Assembly: GCA_021151695.1 (NCBI GenBank)
Contig: JAGKWU010000003.1
Location: 248,001-312,000 of the forward strand
DNA from: Cellvibrionaceae bacterium
GTDB taxonomy: Bacteria > Pseudomonadota > Gammaproteobacteria > Pseudomonadales > Cellvibrionaceae
Direction of reading: 5' to 3'
DNA: 64,000 nucleotides
In this document: positions 14,942 through 24,310 of the stretch, in pieces
How positions within the stretch are numbered: position 1 is the stretch's first letter
Layout: each line of letters opens with the position of its first letter
Notes under the pieces: model-generated
Database searches by the model: none
What the model was told of the DNA's origin: nothing
What the model saw: the letters and a program-made list of their open reading frames with translations, nothing else
Program-made: the position numbers and the translations under genes

Positions 14942-16930
14942 ATGAAATTATCCTTTTTAAACAACAACAGCATAAAAGCTATCACCTGTGCCGCCGCATT
15001 TTTTGCAGCGAGCGCAACAAGTGTCAACGCACAAACACTCACCTCCAACGCGACAGGCACCAACAACGGATTTTACTATTCGTTTTGGAAGGATTCCGGC
15101 GACGCTTCGTTTGGTTTACAAGCCGGCGGTCGCTATACATCAAGTTGGACCAATGCCACCAACAACTGGGTGGGCGGTAAAGGTTGGAACCCAGGTGGCG
15201 TGCGTGTCGTAAATTATTCGGGCAGTTTTAATGTCGATAGTTCGCAAAATGCTTACCTCGCACTCTATGGTTGGACACGCAGCCCGCTAATCGAATATTA
15301 CGTGATTGAAAGTTACGGGTCTTACAACCCGGCCAACTGCAGCGGCGGCACAGACATGGGGAGTTTCCAGAGCGATGGGGCAACCTATAACGTTCGTCGC
15401 TGCCAACGCGTTAACCAACCTTCCATTGATGGAACACAAACGTTCTACCAATACTTCAGCGTGCGTAATCCGAAAAAAGGTTTTGGTAGTATTTCGGGCA
15501 CCATTACGGTTGCCAATCACTTTAATTTTTGGGCAAGTAAAGGTTTGAACCTGGGCACCCATGATTATCAAATCATGGCGACCGAAGGCTATCAAAGCAG
15601 AGGCAGCTCCGACATCACTGTGAGCGAAGGACCGGCGCCAACCACCAGCAGTAGTGTTGCCGTTACCAGCAGCTCGCGCAGCAATTCAAGCGTGAGCTCA
15701 AACAGCGGCGGTGGCAGCGGCGGGATTGTGTTACGTGCCCGTGGTGTTGCGGGGAGTGAACATATCAATTTGCGCGTAGGCGGCAATACGGTAGCGAATT
15801 GGACGCTGACTACCAGCTTCCAGAATTACACCTACACCGGCGGTGCAACCGGCGATATACAAGTGCAGTTTGATAATGATGCCAGCGGCCGCGATGTAGT
15901 TGTGGACTATCTGCAAGTCAATGGTGAAACCCGCCAGGCGGAAGATATGGATTACAACACGTCTGTTTATGGCAACGGCTCCTGCGGTGGCGGTTCGCAC
16001 TCCGAAACCATGAACTGCAATGGTGTCATTGGCTTTGGTTATACCTATGACTGCTTTAGCGGTAATTGCAGTGGCGGTGGAACAAATAGCAGTGCGGCAA
16101 GCAGTGTAACGACCAGTGCGAGCAATAGCAGTTCTGGCAACAACACTAACTGCAGCGGCTATGTCGGCATTACCTTTGACGATGGTCCAACCAGTAATAC
16201 CACTACGCTGATTAATCTGCTGAAGCAAAATAATCTCACACCGGTAACCTGGTTTAACCAAGGTAATAATGCAACCAGCAATTCTGCATTAATTGCACAG
16301 GAGCGCACTGTAGGTGAAGTGCAAAACCACAGCTACACTCACTCGCATATGACTAGCTGGACTTACGCGCAAGTACTGGATGAATTGACGCGCACTAACC
16401 AGGCCATCCAAAACGGCGGCGCGCCCAAGCCAACACTGTTCCGTCCGCCTTATGGTGAAACCAACTCCACTATTCAGCAAGCTGCAACAGCTGCAGGCCT
16501 GCGCGTAGTGACCTGGGATGTGGATTCGCAAGATTGGAATGGTGCCAGCGCATCTGCGATTGTGAATGCAAACAACCAATTGCAAAACGGTCAAATTATT
16601 TTGATGCACGACGGCAGCTATACCAACACTAATAGCGCCATTGCCCAAATTGCATCAAACCTGAGAGCGAGAGGCATGTGTCCGGGCCGTATAGATCCAA
16701 ATACCGGCCGTGCAGTAGCGCCAACGGGTGGCAACAATAACAGTAGCAGCGCAAGCAGCAGCTCCAGTGGCAACACTGGCGGCAATTGCCAGTGCAACTG
16801 GTACGGCACTCTCTACCCTGTTTGCCAGACAACAGCGAGCGGTTGGGGTTGGGAAAATTCGAAAAGTTGTATTACCACCAGCACCTGCAACAGCCAATCA
16901 ACTGGCGGCGGCGGTGTTGTGTGTAATTAA
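14942..16930 (+). CDS. xyn11A: Modular xylanase GH11-CBM60-CE4-CBM10 (Xyn11A-type)
   Basis: 662 residues from the ATG at 14942 (AAGGAG 8 bases upstream); an in-frame extension to 14762 only reads through the leader. Modules in order: signal peptide 1-30; GH11 xylanase 31-230 with Glu118 (PLIEYY) and Glu215 (ATEGYQS); Ser/Thr linker 231-260; CBM60-like module 261-380 with DNDASGRDVVVDY; Ser linker 381-402; CE4 deacetylase 403-595 with TFDDGP (Asp413/414), HSYTH, RPPYGE and LMHDG; Ser linker; and a Cys/Trp-rich CBM10 at 614-662 (CQCNWYGTLYPVC). This full order is known for C. japonicus Xyn11A. The enzyme would bind crystalline cellulose through CBM10 while cutting and deacetylating nearby xylan. 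Confidence 0.93.
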   Translation: MKLSFLNNNSIKAITCAAAFFAASATSVNAQTLTSNATGTNNGFYYSFWKDSGDASFGLQAGGRYTSSWTNATNNWVGGKGWNPGGVRVVNYSGSFNVDSSQNAYLALYGWTRSPLIEYYVIESYGSYNPANCSGGTDMGSFQSDGATYNVRRCQRVNQPSIDGTQTFYQYFSVRNPKKGFGSISGTITVANHFNFWASKGLNLGTHDYQIMATEGYQSRGSSDITVSEGPAPTTSSSVAVTSSSRSNSSVSSNSGGGSGGIVLRARGVAGSEHINLRVGGNTVANWTLTTSFQNYTYTGGATGDIQVQFDNDASGRDVVVDYLQVNGETRQAEDMDYNTSVYGNGSCGGGSHSETMNCNGVIGFGYTYDCFSGNCSGGGTNSSAASSVTTSASNSSSGNNTNCSGYVGITFDDGPTSNTTTLINLLKQNNLTPVTWFNQGNNATSNSALIAQERTVGEVQNHSYTHSHMTSWTYAQVLDELTRTNQAIQNGGAPKPTLFRPPYGETNSTIQQAATAAGLRVVTWDVDSQDWNGASASAIVNANNQLQNGQIILMHDGSYTNTNSAIAQIASNLRARGMCPGRIDPNTGRAVAPTGGNNNSSSASSSSSGNTGGNCQCNWYGTLYPVCQTTASGWGWENSKSCITTSTCNSQSTGGGGVVCN

Positions 16931-16954
16931 TTTCAGTGTACTGATTGAAGCAAG

Positions 16955-16983
16955 AAAGATGGGGCGATAATCGCCCCATCTTT
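16955..16983. terminator. Bidirectional terminator between convergent xylanase and GH43 genes
   Basis: AAAGATGGGGCGA-TAA-TCGCCCCATCTTT, a perfect 13-bp stem. It overlaps the last bases of the GH43 stop codon on the other strand. Confidence 0.85.
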
Positions 16984-18619
16984 AATTTGCCGCTAAAGCG
17001 CGATATTGAAAATTCCGTAACTGAACCTTGCCTTTTCCTGCACTGTAAATCCCCACTTTTAAACTGAGGAAACCACCAAACACATTGTGGTTTAACCCCG
17101 ACACTTCCATACGCGTGGGATGATTTTGCCAGCTGCGTCCATCATCTTGCGAATAAGCAAACGTAATAACCTGATTGTCATTGGTCACACGCAAGCGCAA
17201 GTTGCGATTTTTATTGGGCATACGCGCCCAACTTTGTTCATCAGCATATTGAAAGGATTTAATGTGTTCAGCAGTAAATCCCATACCGATAAATGCTTTG
17301 TGATTGTAAAAAAGTAAAAGGCCCGCTTCCGCATCTCCCACCAATGTGAGTGTTACTTCTGCTTGATAAGCGCGATCACCCACACCGCAGGTAATAGGCG
17401 AACTATCGATAGGTGATTTACCGGCGCAGGTTAACTCCAGCAGTTTATCGCCGTAATTTATACGCGCCATTTCGTTGGGACCAGGGCTGTGAAAGCACCA
17501 CTGGCTACCAAATTTATTTGCCGAAAAATCATCTGACAGGGCTACACCAGCGGGGCCGGCTTTTCCTTTAGCGGGCTTTGCAATGGGCAATGAAAGATCG
17601 CCACCTTTTGCACGAAACCAACCATCGGCAGTCCACTCTATTGGCTCTAATAAAGTTTGTCGGCCAAGAGTCCTAAAGCCATTTTCGTAAGCGTGATACA
17701 CCATCCACCAATCGCCCGCCGGGCCCTCAACCAAAGACGCGTGGCCGCGCGACCACCATGGCTCGGCATCGGATTGCGTGCGCACCAATGGGTTATGCGG
17801 GCAGTGTTCCCAGGGGCCATGAATGGAGCGCGAGCGCGCAGCAATCACCATATGACCAGTGACAGGGCCAGCAGTGCCGCCCACTGCAGTGACGAGATAA
17901 AACCAATCGCCTTTGCGTAACAGTTTCGGCCCTTCCGGTGCAAAGTTTTCCACAATCCAATCATCCGGATAGCGCCAGGGTGTATAGGCAGACTCCATCT
18001 GACCATCAGTCGCCAGGCCGTCATCTGTTAAACGAATTTTGCGAATACCATTTACAAATAAATAACGTTTTCCGTCTTCACCCAGTATATGGCCAGGATC
18101 GATACAACCGGAAATTTTTAAATCTATTGGATCGCTCCAGGGGCCCTTAATATCGTCCGCCCAGATGACAAAAATCGACCAGGGTTTATCGTCGGGTGCG
18201 GCTGGAATATAAATGTAATAGCGATCGCCGTGCTTGCATAAATCCAGCGCCCAGACAGTGCCGATATTTTTTTGCAGCGCCGGGCCTACAGGCGTCCAAT
18301 TCACCAGATCGGTGGAGTGCCAAATCACAATGCCGGGATAGGAATTAAATGACGAAAAGGTCATGTAATAATCCGCACCATCTTTGAGGATGGTGGGATC
18401 CGGATGATCGCCGGCGATAATGGGATTGAGATAAGTCCCATCGCCCAAATCCGCTTTGCGCTGGCCTTCAATCCCCGGCTTCCATTGTAGTTTTTGTTTT
18501 TTGCAATTGGCAGACGCGGCGTTAAGGGGTGCGGCTGCCGCAACCAGAGGTGCGAGTGGCGACACAGCAGCGCCCGCCAGGCAAGCTTTAAAAATATTTC
18601 GACGAGTTAAATCCAGCAT
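16982..18619 (-). CDS. GH43 beta-xylosidase/arabinofuranosidase with C-terminal beta-sandwich
   Basis: 545 residues. The N-terminus has a twin-arginine-like signal (TRRNIFKACLAGAA), so export through the TatABC system encoded at 47385-48890 is likely. The five-bladed GH43 domain shows the three catalytic acids: Asp74 in GDHPDPT, Asp174 in GCIDPGH and Glu229 in FAPEGPKL. The C-terminal 190 residues form the concanavalin-like domain common after GH43 catalytic domains (SDDFSANKFGSQWCF onward). It should trim xylose or arabinose from xylo-oligosaccharides, probably in the periplasm. It is 23 bases downstream of the GH39 gene and in the same operon. The exact sugar specificity cannot be fixed from sequence. 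Confidence 0.88.
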   Translation of the reverse strand: MLDLTRRNIFKACLAGAAVSPLAPLVAAAAPLNAASANCKKQKLQWKPGIEGQRKADLGDGTYLNPIIAGDHPDPTILKDGADYYMTFSSFNSYPGIVIWHSTDLVNWTPVGPALQKNIGTVWALDLCKHGDRYYIYIPAAPDDKPWSIFVIWADDIKGPWSDPIDLKISGCIDPGHILGEDGKRYLFVNGIRKIRLTDDGLATDGQMESAYTPWRYPDDWIVENFAPEGPKLLRKGDWFYLVTAVGGTAGPVTGHMVIAARSRSIHGPWEHCPHNPLVRTQSDAEPWWSRGHASLVEGPAGDWWMVYHAYENGFRTLGRQTLLEPIEWTADGWFRAKGGDLSLPIAKPAKGKAGPAGVALSDDFSANKFGSQWCFHSPGPNEMARINYGDKLLELTCAGKSPIDSSPITCGVGDRAYQAEVTLTLVGDAEAGLLLFYNHKAFIGMGFTAEHIKSFQYADEQSWARMPNKNRNLRLRVTNDNQVITFAYSQDDGRSWQNHPTRMEVSGLNHNVFGGFLSLKVGIYSAGKGKVQLRNFQYRALAAN

Positions 18620-18642
18620 AATTTTCTCCGCGTATTCGCCAT

Positions 18643-20211
18643 TTATTTGGCTGCTGTCAGCTCAAGCAAATAGACATCGTTTTCGCGCAGCGGCAATGTG
18701 GTTGCAAAGCGGCCATCTTCGCCAACCTTGATCGTTTTTTCTTCCACGGGTTTACCCGTTGCCAGGGATTTGAGCGTGGCAACTTGCTGCTTGCTCAACT
18801 GCGCCGGAGATCCCATGCCTATATAGGCGGTATAGGGATCGTTGCGTTTGTAACCCACTTGTGAAATCGCCAGGGTGTAATTACCTTTTTTCAGCCCCTG
18901 CAATTGAACGCTGACATCACCTTTATTTTTTGCGGGAAGATCCTTGATAAAATACTGTTGGTTGTTCACACCGTCAGGCAATGTGTAGGTGTAATCCCAA
19001 AGCAATAGCTGTGCATTGCCGTTTTTATCAACGGTCGCGAAGGACTGCTTATCGCTATTCTTTAGCTCATTTGCACCCAAACGATTTAGATATTGATACG
19101 CAAAGTAGGCTGACTTTTTTATGCCCTGGGTGTTCATCAAACCAAAGCCGCCATGGAAAGCCTCAAAGCGCGGGCCTGGCTCTTCAAAAATATCGGTGAA
19201 CACCCAGTAAGACATGGATTGGGCCGCATTACCCACTTGCTTTAATTTTTGCAGAATATAGGCAGCTTGGTGGTAGCTGTCGTGTGTGGGGTCTGCCGGT
19301 GTATAAGATGAACTCCACTCGGTGTAATGCAGCTCCAGTTTAGGCATAGCGGAATCAGATATTTCTTTGCGATTGCGCAACACATCTCCGCTCACCGCCG
19401 ACTCATCTTTCGCCAGCACAGTACCTGTATTGCCAAACTCATCTAAAAAGCCCTGGTTCACACCATAGGCATGGGTGCTGACAAAATCCAGTGGCACTTT
19501 ATTTTGTGCACAATAAGCAATAGTTTCCGGAATCCAGGCGGCACCTGCGGTAGCTGGGCCACCCACTTTGTATTTGGGATTTACACTTTTAATAGCGCGA
19601 GCAGCGTAGGTGTAAAGCTTGAAATAATCTTGCTGGGAGCCAGCCCAAAAGCCATCGAGATTTGGCTCATTCCAGACTTCGAAATACCAGGTAGAGACTT
19701 CAGCGGCACCATAGCGCTCCGTAAAATGCTCGGTGAGGGTTTTGATTAATGTTTCCCACCTATCGTAGCTGGCAGGCGGTGTGACATTGCCCCGCCACCA
19801 GAAGATAGTTTTATTGCCGCTGGCCATGGCCGATGGCATAAAGCCCAATTCGACAAAGGGCTTCACATTAATACTCAGCAGGAAATCAAATAATGCATCT
19901 ACATACTGAAAGTTATACTGTTCTTTGCCTTGCCCATTCACGCGGTATACCGCCATGTCATCGGTTAGCAGGCCGTGCATACGAATATATTTGAAATCGG
20001 CATCGCGTTTGATTTCCGCGAGCTGCTGCTGCCAATCAGCACGCAAGCCTTCATTGGCGCGGCCGGCACCCACCATGGTTTTAAAGGTGGTATTCAATGG
20101 CCCCTGAACATTTTTCAGGTCGACATCGATAGTGCGATTTTGGGCAAAGCTGCACGCCGGGAACAACAGGAGGCCGCCAAGCAACAGGCCGGCAAGTGAT
20201 CGAGAAATCAT
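18643..20211 (-). CDS. GH39 beta-xylosidase
   Basis: 522 residues with an N-terminal signal peptide (cleavage near SFAQ, residue 24; a cysteine at 20 gives only a poor lipobox). GH39 catalytic residues are Glu182 in FEVWNEPNL (acid/base) and Glu298 in HYTEWSSSY (nucleophile). The TIM barrel is followed by a beta domain from about residue 390. It releases xylose from short xylo-oligosaccharides and forms an operon with the GH43 gene. A perfect inverted repeat lies 44-61 bases upstream of the start (20255-20272). The gene sits beside other xylan genes but lacks their shared leader. Confidence 0.9.
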   Translation of the reverse strand: MISRSLAGLLLGGLLLFPACSFAQNRTIDVDLKNVQGPLNTTFKTMVGAGRANEGLRADWQQQLAEIKRDADFKYIRMHGLLTDDMAVYRVNGQGKEQYNFQYVDALFDFLLSINVKPFVELGFMPSAMASGNKTIFWWRGNVTPPASYDRWETLIKTLTEHFTERYGAAEVSTWYFEVWNEPNLDGFWAGSQQDYFKLYTYAARAIKSVNPKYKVGGPATAGAAWIPETIAYCAQNKVPLDFVSTHAYGVNQGFLDEFGNTGTVLAKDESAVSGDVLRNRKEISDSAMPKLELHYTEWSSSYTPADPTHDSYHQAAYILQKLKQVGNAAQSMSYWVFTDIFEEPGPRFEAFHGGFGLMNTQGIKKSAYFAYQYLNRLGANELKNSDKQSFATVDKNGNAQLLLWDYTYTLPDGVNNQQYFIKDLPAKNKGDVSVQLQGLKKGNYTLAISQVGYKRNDPYTAYIGMGSPAQLSKQQVATLKSLATGKPVEEKTIKVGEDGRFATTLPLRENDVYLLELTAAK

Positions 20212-20254
20212 AGGTTTGTCTCTATGGTTATTAAAATAGTAATCGGGGCTGTCA

Positions 20255-20272
20255 ATACATCAGGGGATGTAT
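20255..20272. promoter_or_regulatory. Inverted repeat upstream of the GH39-GH43 operon
   Basis: ATACATC-AGGG-GATGTAT, perfect 7-bp arms, 44-61 bases before the GH39 ATG. The position suits a repressor operator near the promoter, but no regulator is known. Confidence 0.4.
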
Positions 20273-20462
20273 TCGCCAGGCAGCATAGACAACAGGTGCG
20301 GCAGGCAGTAAAGCTTTTCTAAAAAAAGCTATCAGGATGCAAAAATTTGCAGTTTTTTTTGTTTATTTGTTAGTTTTCAAGCAGCGGAAATGAAAAGGAC
20401 CCGACACATTGCCAGTGCCAGGCCCTTAAGGTCGATACAATCTGTCTTAATAAAAAATGTAA

Positions 20463-20729
20463 TTACTTGTACACGCGATAGTTCACACAGTCACCCTGGG
20501 CCGTTGCCTGGCCAGAGTTCATCGAACAGGATTGGCTGGTAACCCAGCCGCCAGAGATGTTGGGATAAATAAAGCTGATATTGCTTTGTGTCACTCTGAC
20601 AACCCGCTTGCATATAATTTCCATAAGTGCCTGCCAGCGCTATATTTTCTGCAAAGCTTGGGAGGCAAATACTGATGCACACAAAATTCCCGCGGAAACC
20701 TTCAACACATTTTTGATTAGCATTTTCAT
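20463..20729 (-). pseudogene. Small secreted-protein gene interrupted by an in-frame amber codon
   Basis: From the ATG at 20729 (AAGGA 8 bases upstream) the frame encodes a clear signal peptide, MKMLIKNVLKVSAGILCASV and onward, then meets TAG at 20640-20642 (codon 30). The same frame continues for 58 sense codons to a TAA at 20463, ending SGGWVTSQSCSMNSGQATAQ and GDCVNYRVYK, which reads like a secreted Cys-containing domain. Total 88 codons plus stop. No single-frame reading on this strand without the stop gives a signal peptide; an overlapping 99-codon frame (20491-20790) looks like chance. It may be a pseudogene, a sequence error, or read through. The protein family is not recognised. Confidence 0.55.
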
Positions 20730-20833
20730 ATGCTAGATCCTTTTGAGTCATCGCCATCAACATTAATGGCCGCTGTATACTAGAAATCAACGGTCAAATT
20801 TTCAACGAAGACTCAAGCAACAAACCTTAGATG

Positions 20834-21511
20834 CTATTTTTTACTAATGTAAACAATCATTTCACCCGCCGCTGACTCCAGGGCCGATTTCATCGAATAC
20901 TGCTCGCCGAATCCCATGCTGGAAAGCGCACCGGGTGATGACAATGCCGTCATTATTTTATTTTTCGTGTCCAAATTTGCCGCCGGAATTTTTAACTCAC
21001 AGGTAGCACTCCGACATTGAATACTCGACAACACAAAATCGCGCATCTCGTCGCGTGTGGATAACGCGCGTTCTATTTTCGTTTCTGTTGCACCCGACCA
21101 CTTTTCATCGCGCGGTTCAGCCATAAATTCCGCATTAAGTTTTGCATCATATTGGGCAGGGTCTTTGATCGAGCTTAACTCAGCCAAAGTGCGGTCTTTC
21201 TCGGCATAAAAGTTCATTAGGCCTTTTATTTGCGCATCGCAATTGGCAGTTGACACAGCGGTCGTCTGCGGCGCGGTTTGATTGCCAGCCACCGTTTGCG
21301 CGACAGGTTTTTGCGGCATCATTTGTTGCTTCAACTGCGCATTTTCTTCGCGCAATAATTCCAATTCATTGGACGCAATAACGGAATTTTTTGTGGAGGG
21401 TAGTGTTGTGTTTACAACTGTTGGCTCGACACTTGATGTCGCTTGAAAAAAAAATACGCCCATAGCGCCGATCGCTATGCCAGCCACCAGGGCACCTAGC
21501 ATCCTTAACAT
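20834..21511 (-). CDS. Membrane-anchored periplasmic protein, unknown
   Basis: 225 residues. One N-terminal membrane segment (residues 3-24, MLGALVAGIAIGAMGVFFF), a short coiled coil (ELELLREENAQLKQQM), a polar linker, then a folded domain beginning near NCDAQIKGLMNFYAEKDRT. That domain contains EKWSGATETKIERAL and two cysteines in QCRSATCELKI that probably form a disulfide. The anchor-coil-domain layout resembles the HEAT-repeat gene at 13547 but the domain differs. It is alone, between the amber-interrupted gene and the GH3 gene. No function can be assigned. Confidence 0.6.
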   Translation of the reverse strand: MLRMLGALVAGIAIGAMGVFFFQATSSVEPTVVNTTLPSTKNSVIASNELELLREENAQLKQQMMPQKPVAQTVAGNQTAPQTTAVSTANCDAQIKGLMNFYAEKDRTLAELSSIKDPAQYDAKLNAEFMAEPRDEKWSGATETKIERALSTRDEMRDFVLSSIQCRSATCELKIPAANLDTKNKIMTALSSPGALSSMGFGEQYSMKSALESAAGEMIVYISKK

Positions 21512-21612
21512 GATTTACACCTATATTTTTTATAGACAAAAACAGAGTGCCAGTATCCCTATTGAGCGGGACTGGTCGGCAAGGTTAAAAAAGTAAAGAA
21601 TTGTAAAACAAA

Positions 21613-21640
21613 AAAGGCCGCAGCATGGGCGGCGGCCTTT
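21613..21640 (-). terminator. Terminator of the GH3 gene
   Basis: On the minus strand AAAGGCCGC-loop-GCGGCCTTT followed by TTTGTTTT, 25 bases after the GH3 stop codon. Confidence 0.8.
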
Positions 21641-21664
21641 CTACGCGTTCCGAGTATACCTATG

Positions 21665-24310
21665 TTATTTGGGTAATTCGAAGCTTCCTGTCACAGCCAA
21701 TGTCGTGGATTGGGTTTTGGCGTAGGCAGGTTGGCCACCGCCAAGATGAACAACATAATCGCCCGGCATCACTTTGCGACTACCCTTTTCATCTACCAAT
21801 GAGAGCGCGCGCGCATCCAGGCTGAGGCTGACCGATTTGGTCTGCCCTGCTTTGATATGTACGCGGGTAAAACCTGCCAATACCGGATTTGCGGAGTCCC
21901 CCGGTTTGGCGAGGTATAGCTGCACCACTTCATCACTGTCGCGCTGGCCGGCATTGGTAACCTCCACAGTCGCCATCACGCTGTCGCCCGCTTTAATATT
22001 GTTGGCAGACAAGCTCGGCTCAGCATATTTAAAGCTGGTATAGCTGAGGCCATAACCAAACGGATAAAGCGCTTCCCCCTTAAAGTAGCGATAGGTACGG
22101 CCTTTCATGTTGTAATCACCAAAGGCTGGCAATTGTTCGGCAGATTTGTAAAACGTAACCGGCAGACGACCAGCCGGGCTGAAATCACCCGCCAGTAAAC
22201 CGGCCACAGCGTTGCCGCCTTCGCCACCGGGATACCAGGCTTCAACAATGGCGGGAATTTTTTTCGCGGCCCAATTGATGGACAAAGCGCTGCCGTTCAT
22301 CAATACCAACACCACAGGTTTGCCAGTGGCTTGCAGTTTTTCTAACAGGGCTTGTTGCGGTGCCGGTAAATCGAGGCTGGTTCGATCACCACCTGCAAAA
22401 CCGGCGGCCTGCACCTTCATTTCCTCGCCTTCAACACGGGCAGATAAACCGCCCACAAACACCACCAGCTCGGCATGTTTGGCAGCGGCAATGGCATCTT
22501 GGCCAGTGTCGCCCGGCAAACTCCACAATAATTTTTGATTGCCACGTGGGCCTACCTGGAAGGCTTCCACTTTCAATGGATAAATTTTTCCAGCGGTTAA
22601 GGTTGTTGTGCCGGACAAGATGGATGGCGCATCGCCCACACCCCACTCATCCACAACAAGTTTGTCGCCCACCCAAACGCGATAACCGCCTTCACTGGAA
22701 AAACGGAATTGATAGTCGCCGGATTTGGGCGCTTTGATATAGCCGGTCCAGCGCGTAGAGGTTGAAAGTTCTTCGCCCTGCCAATCAAAACGTGCATTCT
22801 TGTCGGTGCGAGAATTTTTTGCATCGCCTTCCAATTTCACGCCAGCAAATTGTTCGAATTTGAGACCCGAATTTTTGCAGGCCGCATCCAGGCACACCGC
22901 TGAATCCGGTACCGCAGGTTCTGCGGGACCAACGAGACCAGAGCCTTCAGCGTATTCAATTTTCGCGTTGGGAAAACGCGCGCGAATACCATCGAGCACC
23001 GTGGCGGTTTTGGAAGGCTTGCCGTAATAGTTACCCACCAGCGCATCATAGCTATCTGCATTGGGGCCTATAACGGCAATAGATTTGGGTGCTTGCTTGA
23101 GCGGCAACAAGCCATCATTTTTTAACAGCACCAGCGATTTTTTTGCCATCTCCAATGCCATTTCATGATGCTGGGGCGTGTCGTAGTCAGCAGCTTTAAT
23201 CGCTGTAAACGGCAAGGATTTTGGATCGTCAAACATACCTAAACGTATACGACCAACAAAGAGCCGCGTGAGCGAACGATCCACTACCGTTTGTGGCAAC
23301 AACCCCTGTTTAACCGCGTTGATAATAGGTTGAACATCGGTCGTCATATTGTTGCGGTAGTCGCCGCAAATTAAATCCATACCGGCTTTAAAGCCGAGCG
23401 CGACACCCTGCTCTGGTGTTTTGGCGTAGTGCAAACTGTCTTCGCGATAAATATTGGCCGCCGCGCCGCAGTCGGAAACAACATAACCACTAAAGCCCCA
23501 GCTCTTGCGCAAGTATTTATCCATCAGCTCATCGTTGGCACAGCCGGGCACACCATTAACGGCGTTATACACGCACATCACCGATTGCACTTTCGCTTCG
23601 GTCACTGTCGCGCGGAACGCGGGTAAATAAGTGTCTTCCAAATCGTGAGGCGTTGGGTATACATCTTCGCGGTGGCGATTGGATTCAGGCCCGCTGTGCA
23701 CCGCAAAATGTTTTGAGGTGGCAATGGTTTTGAAAAACTTCGGATCATCGCCTTGCAAGCCTTTGATAAAACCTATGCCCATGCGCCCGGTGAGATGCGG
23801 ATCTTCACCGTAGGTTTCCTGTCCGCGTCCCCAGCGTGGATCGCGGAAAATATTAATATTGGGTGACCATACGGTTAGCCCGCGATACCAGTCAGTGCCA
23901 CCATTGGGGTGCACTTGCTCGGCATATTTCGCACGGAATTCGGTGCTGATGACATTGCCCACATCCTGCATCAGGTGATCGTCCCAGGATGCCGCCATGC
24001 CTATGGCCTGAGGAAATACCGTCGCTATACCGGCGCGCGCCACACCGTGTAAACCTTCGTTCCACCAGTTGTATTCGGGCACACCCAAGCGCGGAATCGC
24101 CGGCGCTGTATGGCCGAGCTGCGCGGCTTTTTCTTCCAACGTCATACGTGCAATCAGATCAGCGGCACGCGCTTCCGGTGAAAGTGCAGGGTCGAGGTAT
24201 TTACAACTGCTTTTTTGGCAGACTGGCGGCGTTTGCGCCTGCAAATTGGCCGCTGCCAATCCCAGGGCAAGCGCAATTAAAGCGCGCCCCCATGACATGG
24301 AGTGATGCAT
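21665..24310 (-). CDS. GH3 beta-xylosidase/beta-glucosidase with inserted PA14 domain
   Basis: 881 residues with a signal peptide (LALGLAAANLQAQ, cleavage near residue 26). The GH3 N-terminal barrel carries the nucleophile Asp280 in GYVVSDCGAA and the substrate-binding strings GRGQETYGEDP and KHFAVHSGPES. A PA14 module is inserted in the C-terminal half (about residues 485-610, RWTGYIKAPKSGDYQFRFSSEGGYRVW), followed by the rest of the GH3 sandwich and a fibronectin-III-like end. In plant-wall degraders this architecture is common for xylosidases acting on xylo-oligosaccharides. AGGA lies before the first ATG. It is transcribed alone, divergent from the MFS transporter. Specificity (xylose or glucose) is inferred from the neighbourhood. 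Confidence 0.9.
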   Translation of the reverse strand: MHHSMSWGRALIALALGLAAANLQAQTPPVCQKSSCKYLDPALSPEARAADLIARMTLEEKAAQLGHTAPAIPRLGVPEYNWWNEGLHGVARAGIATVFPQAIGMAASWDDHLMQDVGNVISTEFRAKYAEQVHPNGGTDWYRGLTVWSPNINIFRDPRWGRGQETYGEDPHLTGRMGIGFIKGLQGDDPKFFKTIATSKHFAVHSGPESNRHREDVYPTPHDLEDTYLPAFRATVTEAKVQSVMCVYNAVNGVPGCANDELMDKYLRKSWGFSGYVVSDCGAAANIYREDSLHYAKTPEQGVALGFKAGMDLICGDYRNNMTTDVQPIINAVKQGLLPQTVVDRSLTRLFVGRIRLGMFDDPKSLPFTAIKAADYDTPQHHEMALEMAKKSLVLLKNDGLLPLKQAPKSIAVIGPNADSYDALVGNYYGKPSKTATVLDGIRARFPNAKIEYAEGSGLVGPAEPAVPDSAVCLDAACKNSGLKFEQFAGVKLEGDAKNSRTDKNARFDWQGEELSTSTRWTGYIKAPKSGDYQFRFSSEGGYRVWVGDKLVVDEWGVGDAPSILSGTTTLTAGKIYPLKVEAFQVGPRGNQKLLWSLPGDTGQDAIAAAKHAELVVFVGGLSARVEGEEMKVQAAGFAGGDRTSLDLPAPQQALLEKLQATGKPVVLVLMNGSALSINWAAKKIPAIVEAWYPGGEGGNAVAGLLAGDFSPAGRLPVTFYKSAEQLPAFGDYNMKGRTYRYFKGEALYPFGYGLSYTSFKYAEPSLSANNIKAGDSVMATVEVTNAGQRDSDEVVQLYLAKPGDSANPVLAGFTRVHIKAGQTKSVSLSLDARALSLVDEKGSRKVMPGDYVVHLGGGQPAYAKTQSTTLAVTGSFELPK

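Noticed and set aside
15287..16897. Several long antisense frames across the xylanase genes
   Set aside because: They mirror Ser/Gly-rich coding sequence and show no recognisable domains.
20491..20790. 99-codon frame overlapping the amber-interrupted gene
   Set aside because: No signal peptide or domain; the other frame has a better start and plausible secreted sequence.
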